Shown: piece by piece, positions 12,091 through 25,140 of the stretch
Layout: the number at the start of each line of letters is the position of its first letter
Numbering within the stretch: position 1 is the stretch's first letter
Assembly: GCF_038396675.1 (NCBI RefSeq)
Contig: NC_088928.1
Span: 55,552,501-55,616,500 of the forward strand
Direction of reading: 5' to 3'
Origin: Hydra vulgaris
Taxonomy: Eukaryota > Cnidaria > Hydrozoa > Anthoathecata > Hydridae
Length of the DNA: 64,000 nucleotides
Notes under the pieces: model-generated
Told to the model about the DNA's origin: nothing
Database searches by the model: none
The model's input: the letters and a program-made list of their open reading frames with translations, nothing else
Program-made: the position numbers and the translations under genes

Positions 12091-12374
12091 CAGTATTGGA
12101 CAAGACATTTGCAACCAACATAGAACAATACTAAAGAGTGTTCCTAATTTTACATGTTTTAAAAACGAAACGAACTATACTACCACAGCAAACAGTCAAG
12201 GAGTCTGGAGTCATAGCATGCCATGACATGAGCAATATGCTGACAGGTGACAGCACACAGGCAGAATTTCGTTGACAAGTGCCATTTTGCAGCGGACAAA
12301 ACAAGTGCAACTTTTTTGGTTTGTTTCATTTCCTTAAGTCTGGTCCGTGTCAACGTCACGGAAGTTTTTTAATA

Positions 12375-12530
12375 ATTAAAGGAAGTATCCAGAAGTTTCC
12401 AGAAGTTTCCAGAAGAAGCATTTGGAAGCATCCAGTAGCATCCAGAAGTATCCCGAAACATTCAGAAGCATCCAGACGCATCCAGAAGCTTTCAGAAGCA
12501 TCGAAAAGAAGCATCTAGAATCTTCTGAAA
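12375..12530 (+). repeat. About 11-bp minisatellite in the Tc1 leader
   Basis: Roughly fourteen imperfect copies of (A/T)CCAGAAG(C/T)(A/T)T, such as ATCCAGAAGCATCCAGACGC, lie upstream of the transposase frame. Confidence 0.85.
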
Positions 12531-12846
12531 CAGGTTCACACAGGTTCATTTTACTATATAAGAGACATGTAAATCGACATGTAATTCAGTCAGTATATGG
12601 AATTCAATCAGTCAGTATTATCAAGACAGTTTATCGAAGTGAGTTTTATCAAAGTGTTTTATCGAAGAACATCAATACAAGAAGTGAAATACAACAAGTG
12701 TTTCATTACATCAATACAGTCTACATCCAACCAAGACATTGTGTTCCACAGAGCATTATTGTATCATCACAAGGTAAATGTAACACGGTACGCCTTGAGA
12801 AGAGTAATTATTTATTTTTATTATTTTTATAACTTCAAGTGCAAAA

Positions 12847-13820
12847 ATGGCTCCCGACAGTTTTGGATTGGAACTAAGAAAATTATTGGCGATTACGTAA
12901 GTGGAATGTCACAAAAAAGTATTTGTGATAAATATCGCGTGAAAAAATGGACCGTATCAAGACTATGTTCTAAATATCGTTCTACAGGGAAGTTGGCAGC
13001 AGATAACAAAGGTGGAAGACCGCGTTCCACCACTTCTAGAGAGGATTCTATGATCGTCAGATCCGTCAAGAAGGATCCCTGAATATCATCAATCGAGATA
13101 CAAAAGCAATTAGAGCTGCCTGTATCGGACCGAACAATCAGACGACGTGCTGTTGAAGCCGGATTATTTTCTCGACGCCCTGCAAAGAAACCGCTGATTT
13201 CACTAAAAAACCAGAAGAAAAGACTCCTGTTTGCTACATCTTATATTGACTGGAATGTGCAGAAAGGGCGAACTGTCCTGTTCAGTGATGAATCGAAGTT
13301 CAACATTATTGGGAGCGATGGCATTTGCCGTGTACGTCGACCAGCCGGAAAACGCCTCGATTTACGTTACTGCCACAAGACCGTGAAGCATGGTGGAGGT
13401 AATGTAATGGTCTGGGGGTGTTTTTCTTCTAACGGTCTAGGTCCAATGCATCGAAACGATGGAATAATGGACCGTTTCATGTATAAAAATATCCTGAAAG
13501 ATGTTATGTTACCTCATGCTGAATGGAATATTCCAATAAAATGGGTTTTTCAGCAAGACAACGATCCGAAACACACTGCAAAAGTAGTCAAGCAGTGGTT
13601 TCAAGACAACCACCTATCGGTGATGAATTGGCCGCTTCAACCGCAGAATTAATCGCAGAATCGCAGAATTCGTGAAGGTGTTCGTAATAAGGATCAACTG
13701 TTTGAACAAATCAAAAAGGCCTGGGCAGCGATTCCACAAAGTTTCATTGATCACCTGATCGAATCTATACCTCGAAGAGGCAAGGCTGTGATCGACAACA
13801 AAGGATTCGCCAAGAAATAG
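12847..13820 (+). pseudogene. Tc1 transposase, frameshifted and lacking its third catalytic block
   Basis: The N-terminus (MAPDSFGLEL, ATG at 12847) is frameshifted near 12885 into an HTH region, GMSQKSICDKYRVKKWTVSR, ending in a GRPRSTT linker typical of Tc1. A TGA breaks the frame at 13079. The catalytic core then reads VLFSDESKFNI (first Asp) and VFQQDNDPKHTAK (second Asp). After NWPLQPQN the sequence is rearranged, and the SPDLNPIEN block holding the last acidic residue is missing. The tail IPRRGKAVIDNKG then resumes to a TAG. It cannot encode an active enzyme. Confidence 0.9.
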
Positions 13821-14074
13821 AGATATTAAAATACAGCTTGGTCAACATTTTGTCGAGTTGCACTTGTTTTGTCCAAAAGGAAATCAACTTTTTTTAATAC
13901 TTTTGATTAATTTATTAATTTTCGTGTACAAATAATAAATTTTGTGATGAATAAAACTTGAAGAACTTTGTCTCTAAACAGTTACATAACTATTTCTCTA
14001 AATTGAAAATATGCAGCACTTTTATATAAAGAAACTAAATTAGCATTATTTGGTTGAACTCGTTTTGTCCGATA

Positions 14075-14077
<3 letters not shown>

Positions 14078-14148
<71 letters not shown>
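14078..14148. repeat. (TA)n tract, right of the Tc1 insertion
   Basis: Continuation of the TA tract into which the Tc1 element inserted. Confidence 0.95.
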
Positions 14149-14151
<3 letters not shown>

Positions 14152-14487
14152 CAATTTTTTATTCTTTTTTTTTGGATATATAGTATATACATTAGATTTT
14201 AATAATTTTAACGAATTTTTCTGTGAAGAAAAAATTTGTAAATATCTTGTTTATTGTTTACGAATATTACGAGAAATTATCACATTTATGTTAGCGGTTC
14301 TCGACGACAAGACCTAACGGTCTTCTACGAGTCCCCGCGTTCTTTTATTTTTTATCGATCTAATTTTGTAAATTTTTTTTATTGTCATTTACTTATTATT
14401 CTTATCTTGTAATCTTGTAAACTTTATATTTTATAACGACATTTTGTTTAAAATGTAATAAAGAACAAAAAAAAAAAAAAAAAAATA

Positions 14488-14534
14488 GGAAGATTGTTAA
14501 TGTAAATATAAATAATTTACATTAACGATCTTCC
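14488..14534. repeat. Inverted repeat at the inner-LINE/outer-LINE junction
   Basis: GGAAGATTGTTAATGTAAAT is followed after 7 bases by its complement ATTTACATTAACGATCTTCC (one mismatch). The right arm is part of the outer LINE's RT coding sequence (INDLPDI). The left arm, directly after the poly(A), looks like an inverted copy of the target made during insertion. Confidence 0.85.
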
Positions 14535-15309
14535 AGATATTCTCACATCTAAGGTGGCATTGTTTGCTGATGATACTACCATTATTTTTGTCGTGATAAG
14601 AAACCAACACCCTCTGATTGCTTGGAGGGGGCATTTGAGCTTGAAAAGGATCTCACTTCTGCTACAGCATGGGGCTCACAGAGGCTTGTGAACTTCAATA
14701 CAGATGAAACTCAATTTTTTTCAACCAATCGTTATTGTAATAAGTTAGATCTTCCTATGTACTTGATGAATCATCTACTCTTCATCTTCTAGGATTAACT
14801 CTTACTTCCGATCTTTCTTGGATATCAAATCAGTTTCAAAATTAGCATCTGCTAAAGTTGCATCTTTTTATCGAGCTCTACACTTTCTTACTTCGGATTC
14901 TATTTTCTATCTCTATATATCTCAAATCCGGTCTTATATGGAATACTTTTTCCATATCTGGGGCGGATATTCTAATGATGCCCTTTCTCTTTTAGACAAA
15001 GTGCAAAAACGCATTGTAAACATAGTTGGACCTGCTCTTGCAGCCAACCTCTAACCATTATCACATCGTCGTAATGTTGCTTCTCTTTCTCTTTTCTACA
15101 AATACTATAATGGGCACTTTTCTAAAGAGCTAGTGTCTCATCCTTTTTCTGTGACTGTTCCTAAGTGCTCCAAAAACGCTTATTTGTCTAGTTTTTTTCC
15201 TCGAATACCAGCATTTTGGAATTTGCTTCCTTCATCTTGTTTTTCTGATTCATATAATTTGCAATCCTTTAAGTTGTCCGTCAATCGTTATCTTGCTCTA
15301 CAATCTTGA
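14515..15309 (+). pseudogene. Outer LINE reverse transcriptase, 3' portion (broken)
   Basis: This resumes with INDLPDILTSKVALFADDTT, containing the FADD catalytic motif C. It continues in shifting frames through KSVSKLASAKVASFYRALHF and YMEYFFHIWGG to a C-terminal region ending YLALQS and TGA. It completes the RT begun at 10440 and is collinear with the copy at 22600-24660, which lacks the inner insertion. Confidence 0.8.
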
Positions 15310-15389
15310 TCTTTTCTCTTCCAGTAACTTCCAACTTTAATTAGTGGTTGCTTGCAGCCTTGTTAGAAGCAAAGATGTTTAAAAAAATT

Positions 15390-16320
15390 TAAATCTTTAG
15401 GACCGAATATTAATGATATCGGAGGGCAAGACTATGACAATGGTTCTAATACAAATTTTTGAAGTATCAGAAACCTTTGAAAACCCAAAAATTAAAAGTG
15501 AAGCTGAATCACTTGGAAACATTATAAGAGATTATATGTTTTTAGTGACTTTTTTTGTTATAACTTCCTCCTCCAAGTAAACTTTGCAAGTAAAGAACTT
15601 CAAAGTAAATCAGTAGACGTATCAACATCCCTTTGCTTATTTGAAAAACTTTTGAGTTGGTTGATCAAATACAGAAATACACTGGATTCGAGCAAGTTTC
15701 ACTGGATTGCACATTTTAGTTTAAGCAAAAACACTCGCAGAAGGCTTAAAAATATATCCAGAGTTTCAAAATAACCGGTTCCGGAAACAAACAAAAAAAC
15801 ATTTCAATTATGAAGACAATAATGAGTCTAATATAAAAGCTTTAAATACATTCAAAGTATCTTTTTTTATGTTAACTTTAGATAAAACTAAACAATTGCT
15901 AGAAAGTCGTTTTGAACAATTAAAAAATCATGATAAATTAATTGGGTTTTCGGGAACATTTCAAAATATCGAAAAAGAAGTATTAAAAAAACATGCAGCA
16001 GAAATAAAAATTGACAGGTTCAAAGATTATAAAAACATGTCTAATAATAATGTAAAGCCGGACTTAGACGGTACTCCTGAAAACCATTGTTTTTCGTGTT
16101 TCAGCTTTTATTTGAGAATGACAGAGCTACAGTATTTCCAAACCTATTTATTGCTCTTCGCGCATATTCAACGATTTCTGTGAGCGTTGCTTCTGGAGAG
16201 AGATCATTTTCTAGATTAAAACTTATAAAAAATTATCTAAGGTTAACAATAACTCAGAATAGATTAAGCAGTTTAGCGATCATGTCGATTAAAAGTCAAA
16301 AAGCAAAACAACATTGAAGA
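15390..16320 (+). pseudogene. hAT transposase C-terminal half with dimerisation domain (broken)
   Basis: It restarts with GPNINDIGGQDYDNG, the conserved RGQGYDNG block of ZMYM-like hATs. A block at 15869-16100 (LTLDKTKQLLESRF, NIEKEVLKKHAAEI) follows. Last comes the dimerisation region, with SVASGERSFSRLKLIKNYLR and LSSLAIMSIK, typical of the hAT C-terminus. Two frames overlap around 16090-16180, marking a frameshift. Together with 7760-8660 it forms one dead transposase. Confidence 0.8.
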
Positions 16321-17504
16321 ACTTGCAAACTACTTTACAAGATATTTCCGAGAAAAAACTTATATATGTAGAACATCACTATTGTCTATGCAGATTTATA
16401 TTTAATAAAATTCAGTTAAATTTATTCGTTAATATATATACGATTATCGTGATAAAAATATTTAAACATTTTTTTTTTATTTAATTGAAGAATGACATTA
16501 TTGAGTATATATACTTAACAATGAACACGGTTTTACCCACGTAGATTAGTATTCTTCACCCATTCCCTTTTTATTTAGGTTTTCATTTGAGGCCCCACAT
16601 ACTAAATTTGTTTGGGTTATTTAAATAGTCTGTGAAAACACATTTAGGAAAAACAATCTTGCTTAAAAATATTTTTTACGTATTTATAAAGTAATTATTA
16701 AATATGTTTGATTCAACTTTCCTGTCAAAAATTGGCATTGAATTTAAGATTGGTAGTGAGATTTTATGTCAATAGTTTCTTTTCTTCCTTTTCATATATT
16801 TTATGTGTATGTGTTAAGGTATCGTTAAAAAAGCGTATGTGTAGGGGAGACCGTGGCTAGTTGCAACAGGGGTAAGTTGCAACAATGCGGTTTAAATAAT
16901 GGTTTTTGTATATTTTTCCTAAATTTTTCTTAAATAATATAAATATAACTTTAAAACGTCAGCTGTAAAAAATCTACAGTTATTAAATAAAAATATCAAA
17001 AGTTATTGATATTTTTTTTTTGATATAAAATTCTAAATTTCGTTTTTGAAGTTTTTTTGGGTTTTACTTTAAACTCAGAGGTATATGACCGTAATAAAGT
17101 AATGGTAAGTTAAAAAAATCTTTTTCAAACACGATAAGTCAAAAAGAAAATTTTTTTTCAATAAAAATAGTTATATACAATGATTAGAGTGATTATGATG
17201 CTTATGGGGTAAGTTGTATCAAGTTGCTTGGGGTAAGTTGAATCATAAATTAGCTGCGGGCTTTGTTGATTTTACGCACTTTACTAGTTTTTTCTAAATG
17301 GACGCTTTTTTATGTAACAGCGTAACAATAAACGAAAACAAAAAATTTATGATGAAGATAAGTTTATATAAGTTGTATATGTATATAATATATATGAAGC
17401 ATATGTATATATATGTATATATGTCTTATATATTATGTATATATACATGTATTGTATATTATGTATAATATACATATTACATACATGTATATATATATAT
17501 ATAG

Positions 17505-17962
<458 letters not shown>

Positions 17963-18189
17963 CCATTCCAGACGATTTTTATATAAGTCAATTAAGCATA
18001 TACAATTTTTGTCATTGTATAGAGCTTGACTTGACTTAAAAAATGAGGGGTCATTTAGCCTTTGAAGTTAAGCGGATCCAAAGTTATTGAATTTTTTGTA
18101 GTGCAAAAATTGATGATTTTTTGATGAAAGGTATAGGGTTTAAGTTAAATTTGCAGTGATATGGCACCGAAAAAGAGAGTATTTTTGGA

Positions 18190-18589
18190 TCGTATTGACT
18201 TTTGAATAACTTTTGAACCGTTATTACATTTGACTTGAAATTTTCAATATTGATTCAACAACTATAAGTTGATAATATACAAAAAAAAGATTTTAATTTT
18301 GTCGGGATTGCCCAGAAACATATGCTTTACGGACTGAGGGCTTTTACTTATTTACTTAGTTTTGGTGTCATATTGACTCTTGAATAATTCTTGAACCGTT
18401 ATTACATTTGACTTGAAATTTTCCATATTGACTCACCAAGTATAAGAAAATAATATACCAAAATATTTTTATTTAGTTCTGAATGGATTGTCCAGAATCG
18501 TCTATTTTACAGACTGTGGGTTTTAACTTATTTACTTAGTTATGGTGTCATATTGACTTTAGAATAACTTATGAACCATTATTACATCT

Positions 18590-18590
<1 letters not shown>
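18190..18590 (+). repeat. About 182-bp tandem repeat (2.2 copies) in the pogo element
   Basis: The segment from TATTGACTTTTGAATAACTT through GGTGTCA repeats with about 15% divergence, and a third copy is cut by the (TA)n at 18594. Each unit contains TTATTACATTTGACTTGAAA and a CAGA-type block. Confidence 0.85.
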
Positions 18591-18593
<3 letters not shown>

Positions 18594-18651
<58 letters not shown>

Positions 18652-18690
18652 ATATGTTATATATATATGTTATATGTATATTATGTACAC

Positions 18691-18777
<87 letters not shown>
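18594..18777. repeat. (TA)n tracts before the pogo transposase
   Basis: Two TA runs (18594-18640 and 18695-18777) separated by TATG-rich sequence. Confidence 0.95.
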
Positions 18778-18780
<3 letters not shown>

Positions 18781-18930
18781 GCATACATATATGCAAAGGC
18801 AAAGATACATTGATCATTCATATATAAATAAATGATGATGTAGGTTAAGTTGTATAAAATGACTTTAATGTTTTTCTATTTTATTGTTATTAGATTAAAC
18901 TGTTATTTTGTGCTTAAGTAAAAATTGTAA

Positions 18931-20443
18931 ATGAGAACTTACAAGAGAAAAACTGAAAAAGGATTTAATCCAACAGCAGTGGTAATAGAGGCAGCAGACC
19001 ATGTTATTGATGTAAAAGAAATATTGATTAGAGCATCAGCAAAAATGTATAGAATCCACTACTCAACTCTTTTTCGTTACATAAATAAAGTAAATAAAGT
19101 TAATATGGGAATGCCGCTACCTATTCCTGGTTATAAAAAGTCACGCCAAGTTTTCAATTTAGAACAAGAAAAAGCTATTGCTTCATATATATCAACAGCT
19201 TCTGATATTTATTTTGGATTATTACCTTATGAAGCACGAAAATTTGCATTTGAATGTGCTATAAAGTATAACATTAATTTTCCAAAATCATGGTTAAAAC
19301 TTTCAATGGCTGGTCCTGACTGGATGAGAGAGTTTTTAAATCGACATTTAAGATTGTCTATCAGAACTCCAGAAGCAACAAGTCTTGCACAAGCAACTAG
19401 TTTTAATCGTGCTAATGAAGGTGTATTTTTTCAAAAATTATCAGATGTTTTAGATAGAAATCATTTTTCTGCATCTAATATTTACAATTTTGATGAGACT
19501 GGTATCACCACTGTGCAAAAACCAAACAAGATAATTGCTCGTAAAGGTATTAAGTAAGTTGGAGCATTAACATCTCAAGAACAGGGGACACTAGTGACAA
19601 TGGTGTTAGCTGTAAATGCATGTGGCAATAGTGTGCCTCCAATGTTTCTATTTCTGAGAAAGAAATTTTTTGATCACTTTATTCGTGATGGACCAAATGA
19701 ATGCATTGGTGCTTCAAATGGGTCAGGCTGGATGAATGAGGAGTGCTTTGTTACTTACTTAAACCACTTTGTTCGGCATGTCAAGCCCACAAAAGAAAGC
19801 CCTGTGCAATTACTTTTAGACAACCATCAGTCTCCTTTATCTGCTCAATTAATAACATTGTGTAAAGATAATGGTATAGTTTTGCTTTCCTTCTCTCCTT
19901 ATTACTTACATAGGTTGCAACCTCTAGATAAATCTGTATTCGGACCATTCAAAAAATGCGTTGCTAATGCACAAGACTCATGGATGAAACAATGGCCAGG
20001 AAAAACAATGAGTATATATGATTTGCCAGGAATTGCAAAAATAGCCTTACAGCATTCTCTTACACAACAAAACATAACATCTGGTTTTAGAGTGGCAGGA
20101 ATATTCCCATATGATAAGGATATACTTTCAAATGCAGATTTTGCTCCATCATTTGTTACTGATCATCCAGCAACTCAATTTAAACAGGTATTGATATTAG
20201 TATATCAACTTCAATCTCAGATGCAATTCCATCTCCGGCATCATTAGAATTTTCCCCAGAGAATGTAAGACCTCTGCCAAAAGCACAATCTAAGAAAGAA
20301 ATACTCACTAGATCAAAGAAAAAGTATGCAGAAATTCTTACAGATACTCCAGTAAAACAGCGGCTTGTGGCTGAAAAAGAAGTTAGTTCTAGAAAGAGAA
20401 AATCTAATATTTCTACATCAACAAACAAAACAAAAAAATATTA
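18931..20443 (+). pseudogene. Pogo-type DDE transposase with one stop and one frameshift
   Basis: The ATG at 18931 opens a 208-codon frame ending in a TAA at 19555. The same frame continues to 20247. The order is typical of pogo/jerky-like transposases: an N-terminal DNA-binding half, WMREFLNRH, then IYNFDETG with the first catalytic Asp. After the stop come VGALTSQEQG, the second Asp in QLLLDNHQSP, and RLQPLDKSVFGPFKK, which supplies the third acidic position. A one-base slip near 20180 moves the C-terminus (ILTRSKKKYAEILTDTPVK) into another frame, ending in TAA at 20441-20443. All catalytic blocks survive, so decay is recent compared with its neighbours. Confidence 0.88.
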
Positions 20444-21049
20444 AAGGTGAATTAAAATGGAATTAATGTAATTTTTTGCACTAAAAAAATTGTTTTTAAA
20501 GAAAATTTTATTGTGTTTTTATATCCTAAAAACAGAAAAAAAGCAGAACTTAAAAATCCTAAATACTCCTCTTGACTTTTTTTAAACTTAATTGTTGTTT
20601 ATTTGAGCAAGAGAACTTTTTTTTTCAAAAATGGTTTTTAGTTTTCTAAACAAGTCAGGTATATGTGAAGTCTAGCATAATAAGTGTATTGCAACTCAAG
20701 GAAAATTTTTTTATTGTAATTATAAAATTTTTGTTGCCAAATAGAAATTACAGATTAACTAGTAATTTTTCTGTGAACTCTACAAGGCTTATTCTTTTAA
20801 AGTATTGTGTTGCAACTTGCCCCGATGCGGGGTAAGTTGCAACATTTTTTTTTTCATTTTTGTTTCATTATTGCGGAATAACTAAGTTTTATATTTTATG
20901 TCACTAAGATCTATTTTACAATCCTAAAAAAAGTTTCAAAAATATTAAAGTTTAAGGAGATAAATGCATTTTTTTAATTTTGTTACAACTCCCCTACACT
21001 ACATACACTTTTTTATCGATACCTTTATCAAGGTATTGTTAAAAAAGTG

Positions 21050-21600
21050 TTATTAATTTTGTTTCTAAATCATTTAAATTTATAGAAAAGTAAATTTAAT
21101 ATTTGATTTAATGTATTTTTATATGGTCTTTTTTTAACAGATATTAATATCTTAAATCACCATTAAAATTTTTGAATCAATTGATTTAAAAATTTCACTG
21201 ATGGTTTAAGGTTTTGATTTAAGATTAATTTGTCAGTTTTTGAAGTTTAATTATGAAAGTTTTATATTATAAGTTTTATACAATAAGTTTTTATTTTATC
21301 AAAGTTTTGACGAAATTTATTAAAAAAGAATTCAGGGATTCATTCACGTTATTGTTATTTTTAATTAGTGTCTGCCAGACAACATTAGAATACTCATTGG
21401 CGTTAGCGCTTTGGCGGTTAGCACAAAAGCCATTTTTTTCGATTATCAGATAAAACAAACTATAAAAAATCGCACGCGATTTTCTCGATAATTGTCAGCA
21501 GGTTAATCGAAATTGCAAAAATCGTAACCAATTACCTTCGATTCCTTATCTAAAAATCACTATTATAATTACAGAATAATCGCATCGCAGTAACGCAAGT
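21050..21600. other. Non-coding stretch, nothing recognised
   Basis: AT-rich DNA. The part around 21420-21600 (TCGCACGCGATTTTCTCG and similar) is less AT-rich than its surroundings and may be a transposon end, but no partner was found. Confidence 0.4.
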
Positions 21601-21712
21601 GCTTACATGAGAAACATCGTAAATAAATATTTTATTGTGAATATTTTGAAAGATTTGAATGCTTTCATTTTAGTTTTCTTAAAAACAGTACTAGGAATGC
21701 AGATATTTTGCG

Positions 21713-21890
21713 GCTGTGGCGCAGAGGTTAGAACGCTTGCTGTAGAAGCAGGAGATCCAGGTTCGAAACAATCTCTGGACATATATTCGAGTCACGGTAA
21801 GGAAGGTGGCGTAAACTTCATAGTTAAATGCACTTCTACGGTGCTCTGTAGCAAGACCGTTAGGTCTTTTTGGAGCACCTAATTAACAAA
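21713..21890 (+). mobile_element. tRNA-derived SINE
   Basis: GTGGCGCAGAGGTTAGAACGC resembles an A box and AGGTTCGAAAC a B box. The body shares GTAAGGAAGGTGGCGTAAAC with the copy at 7331. The tail has a perfect hairpin, AAGACCGTTAGGTCTT, and ends A-rich. Confidence 0.78.
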
Positions 21891-22390
21891 ATAAAAAATT
21901 GTGCCGTCTTAACAAGAAGTGATATCCAACGAGTGCCTGAAATAAAATCAGGAATTGTGAAATTTGAAAAGATGATATCAATAAGTTTCTTAAATGCAGC
22001 AGTTGTCTTGGTTGAATTGTAGACAGGAAAAAAGAATAAGAATATGATAGTTAGAGATATCTTTGGATTTATTATAATAAGTCTATATTAAAATTCCCCA
22101 TCAAGATAACATGTCTATTTTGAGAGCACAGCTTTTCAAGTAAAATACTAAAATGGTCATAAATGAGTTCATTAGGGTTCATTGATGGATGCCGATATAT
22201 AAAACCAATGATAATGTTTTTTTTAAGGGATTTTTATTTTTCAATAAGATAGATTTAGGGTATTTAGGAATATTCACTTAGAGATCACTGCGAACATTGC
22301 AGTTAAATTTTGACCGTAAATGTAAAAAAACACCACTTTTTTCGGCGTAATTAGGACAATGCACTATAGTAAAACTGAAAATTGTAATGG
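21890..22390 (-). pseudogene. LINE APE-endonuclease fragment
   Basis: Reading the - strand from 22390 down: SGVFLHLRSKF, then IIGFIYRHPSM, then LEKLCSQNRHVILMGNFN, a decayed GDFN metal-binding block, and after frame breaks LIDIIFSNFTIPDFISG. This is the endonuclease domain of a different LINE from the one at 8.7-15.4 kb. The SINE at 21713-21890 adjoins its truncated 3' side. Confidence 0.7.
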
Positions 22391-22599
22391 AATCCATAAA
22401 AGATCCCACGGACCTAACTGAGAATTAAGAAATTTATTTGATTAACTTTTTGTTTTTACTTTAATAAGTAAAATTTATTTTTATGAAGTAAAAAAACATG
22501 GGTTTTTAGTTTTTTTAAAATATTTTTACATTAGTATAACATTCATAAGTTAATGTTATAATGCTTTATAACAGTTAATAAAAGTAAGTCAAAGAGAAT

Positions 22600-24660
22600 A
22601 AGAACTAACAGTTCAATCTCTCTGTATCTATTATCACGTTCATTTTTATCATCAGGATTCCCCAATGATTGTACTTCTTTCAACTACCTCAAAGCTGACT
22701 TGAACTCTAACCGTAATTTTCTTAGTGATGGCTCTCGGGTAGAAATCTATTGTCTATCTGCTGACCAATGTGCTTCTTATGTAACTTCTTGGATTCAGAC
22801 TGTCGTGTAATCTTTCATTTCCTCAACAATTCCAAGTCAAGCCTCACTCTTTCCCATGAATTTCGTTGTGCAGCTGAAATTTCCAATCATAACCATTACT
22901 TCCATATTTATCATTAAAAAAAATTCTCAAAAAAACAGACGTCTGTTTACTATTGCTAGAAAAAATTGTAAAGATCTTTTGTTTAACACTAAAACTCACT
23001 TTTCTCAGGTCAAAAAAACCTCGTAATTCATCTCAAATATTAGGCTTCAGAGACTTCTGGAGAATCTTTAATAATGTCTATAGCAAGGGTAAAACTGTTA
23101 TTCCACCTCTCTTGCATGATTCATATTTTGTTACCTCACCTTAAGACAAAGCTGAACTGTTTGCTAAGAATTTTTCATCTATATTATCTCTTGATTTCAC
23201 TAATCACATCCTACCTGATATAACCAAAAAATAGGTTGATCCATTGCTTGACATTTGTATCTCTCCAGCTTCTGTATCTAAAGTAATTTCCAGCTTAGAC
23301 TCTTCTACAGTTTGTGGTCCGGACAACATACCTGTTATAGTCTATACTTTCAAAACTACTTAACAAGTGCTTATCAGAGTCTTGTTTTGCAGCCTACTGG
23401 AAAGTATTATCTGTTATCCCTATTTTCAAAAATTTTGGAGAGCAATCTGACTCGTCTAACTACCGTCCCATTAGTCTTCTTCCTATCATAAGTAAGGTTT
23501 TTGATTCTATAATTAACAAACACTTAACCTCTCATCTTGAATCTAATAACTTTCTGATTATCAATACGGATTTCAATCTTCTTGTTCTACAGCTGATTTG
23601 CTAACAGTAATAACTGAAAGATTTTGTCGTGCATTAGTTAGATGTGGAAAGGTTAACGCTATCGCTCTTGACATTTCTAAAGCTTTTGATAAAGTTTTTG
23701 ATAACATCTTTAAGATTATTGAATTCTTCCTTACCAATCTTAGTATTAAAATTGTCCTCAATAGATAGCACTTTTCTTCATATCTTGTCACTTCAGGGGT
23801 TCCTCCAGATTCTGCCCTTAGCCCTCTCTAATTTAGATTAATAATCTTTCAGATATTCTTACATCTAAGTTGGCATTGTTCGCTAATAATACTTCCATTT
23901 ATTCTTATTTTGATAAGAAGCCAATACTCTCTGATTGCTTAGAGGGGGCATTTGAGCTTGAAAAGGATCTCACTTCTCCTAAAGCATAGGGCTCACAGTG
24001 GCTGGTGAACTTTAATTCAGATAAAGCTCAATTTTTTCTGCGTTATCGCAATAATTTAGATCTTCCTATATTTATAAACGGTAATGTACTCGATGAGTCA
24101 TCTACCCTTCATCTTCTAGGATTAACTCTTACTTCCGATCTTTCTTGGAAACCATATATCAAATCAGTTATAAAATTAGCACCTGCTAAAGTTCCATCTC
24201 TTTATCGTGCTCTTCATTTTCTTACTCTAGATTATATTCCTTATCTCTATAAATCTTAAATCCGTCCTTGCATGGAATACTGTTGCCATATCTGGAGCGG
24301 ATTTTCCAAAGATATCTTTTTTTTTAGACAAGGCGCAAAAATGCATTGAAAACATAGTTTTATAATGCTCTTGCATTCAATCTTTAACCAATGTCACATT
24401 GTCGTAATGCTGCTTCATTTTATATTTTATATAAATACTATAATAGGCGCTGCTCTAAAGAGCTAGCGTCTTTTGTGCCATCCACATTCATTCTCGTGTT
24501 ACTCATCATTCAATTAAGTTTCATCGTTTTACTGTAACTGTTCCTAAGTGCTTCGAATATTGTTCTTCGACTAGTTTTTTTATTCGAACACCAGTTCTTT
24601 GGAATTCCCTCTCTTCATCTTGTTTTCTTGAATCATTTAGTTTAGCGCTCTCGTTCGTAG
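22600..24660 (+). pseudogene. Decayed second copy of the Jockey/CR1-like LINE
   Basis: Nucleotide similarity to the copy at 9900-15300 runs through the whole block: the linker after the endonuclease (22640-23240), RT motifs (SNYRPISLL region near 23460, DISKAFDKV near 23680), and the thumb region at 24005-24259 (LHLLGLTLTSDLSWKPYIKS). It is uninterrupted where the first copy carries the inner LINE and Tc1, so it gives the empty-site order. Stops and deletions are frequent. Confidence 0.8.
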
Positions 24661-24696
24661 AGAATTTATAAGCATCTTAAAATATTTAATATAGAT

Positions 24697-24981
24697 ATTA
24701 TTATTGTAAATAATATTTATTGTTACTTTTTTATTAAAATACATTTTATCTCTCCACCATGGCAATCAAAAAAATAATACCGATTGCGAATTAATATTTC
24801 ATTTTAAGATCTTTCTGATTACATAAAGTTTATTGACTTACTTTTTAACATTGACAATATTGAAATTAAAATTGAATGAAATTGAAATTAATAATTAATT
24901 ACTTCATAATGAAATATATTATTATTGTAAATAATATTTATTGTTACTTTTTTATTAAAATACATTTTATCTCTCCACCGA
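24697..24981. repeat. Direct duplication flanking a foldback arm
   Basis: About 60 bp (ATTATTATTGTAAATAATATTTATTG... ending TTTATCTCTCCACC) occurs at about 24697-24757 and again at 24917-24979. The two copies flank a 157-bp segment (24758-24914) that is the reverse complement of 25235-25390. Confidence 0.85.
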
Positions 24982-25140
24982 TTTGTAAAAACAAAAAAAT
25001 TAAATTAATTTAGATCGATTTTCCTTTTTTTTTTCCCCATAGATTTTTACTTATAATAAAGAAAAAATAAAATGCAAAAAAATATACGTAGACCTAAAAG
25101 TGTTTTCATTTTGAGCTTCAATATTTTTTTATTTTTTTAT

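Larger units (their letters stand above)
12091..14077 (+). mobile_element. Tc1-like transposon with matched TIRs in TA
   Basis: The ends are inverted repeats: CAGTATTGGACAAGAC on the left, and CAGTATCGGACAAAACGAG read in reverse on the right, with further similarity (TTGCAACCAA against TTCAACCAAA). Both tips are flanked by TA, the Tc1/mariner target, within a TA microsatellite. Length is about 1.99 kb. The transposase inside is broken. The 5' leader carries an unusual AGAAGCATCC minisatellite. Confidence 0.9.
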
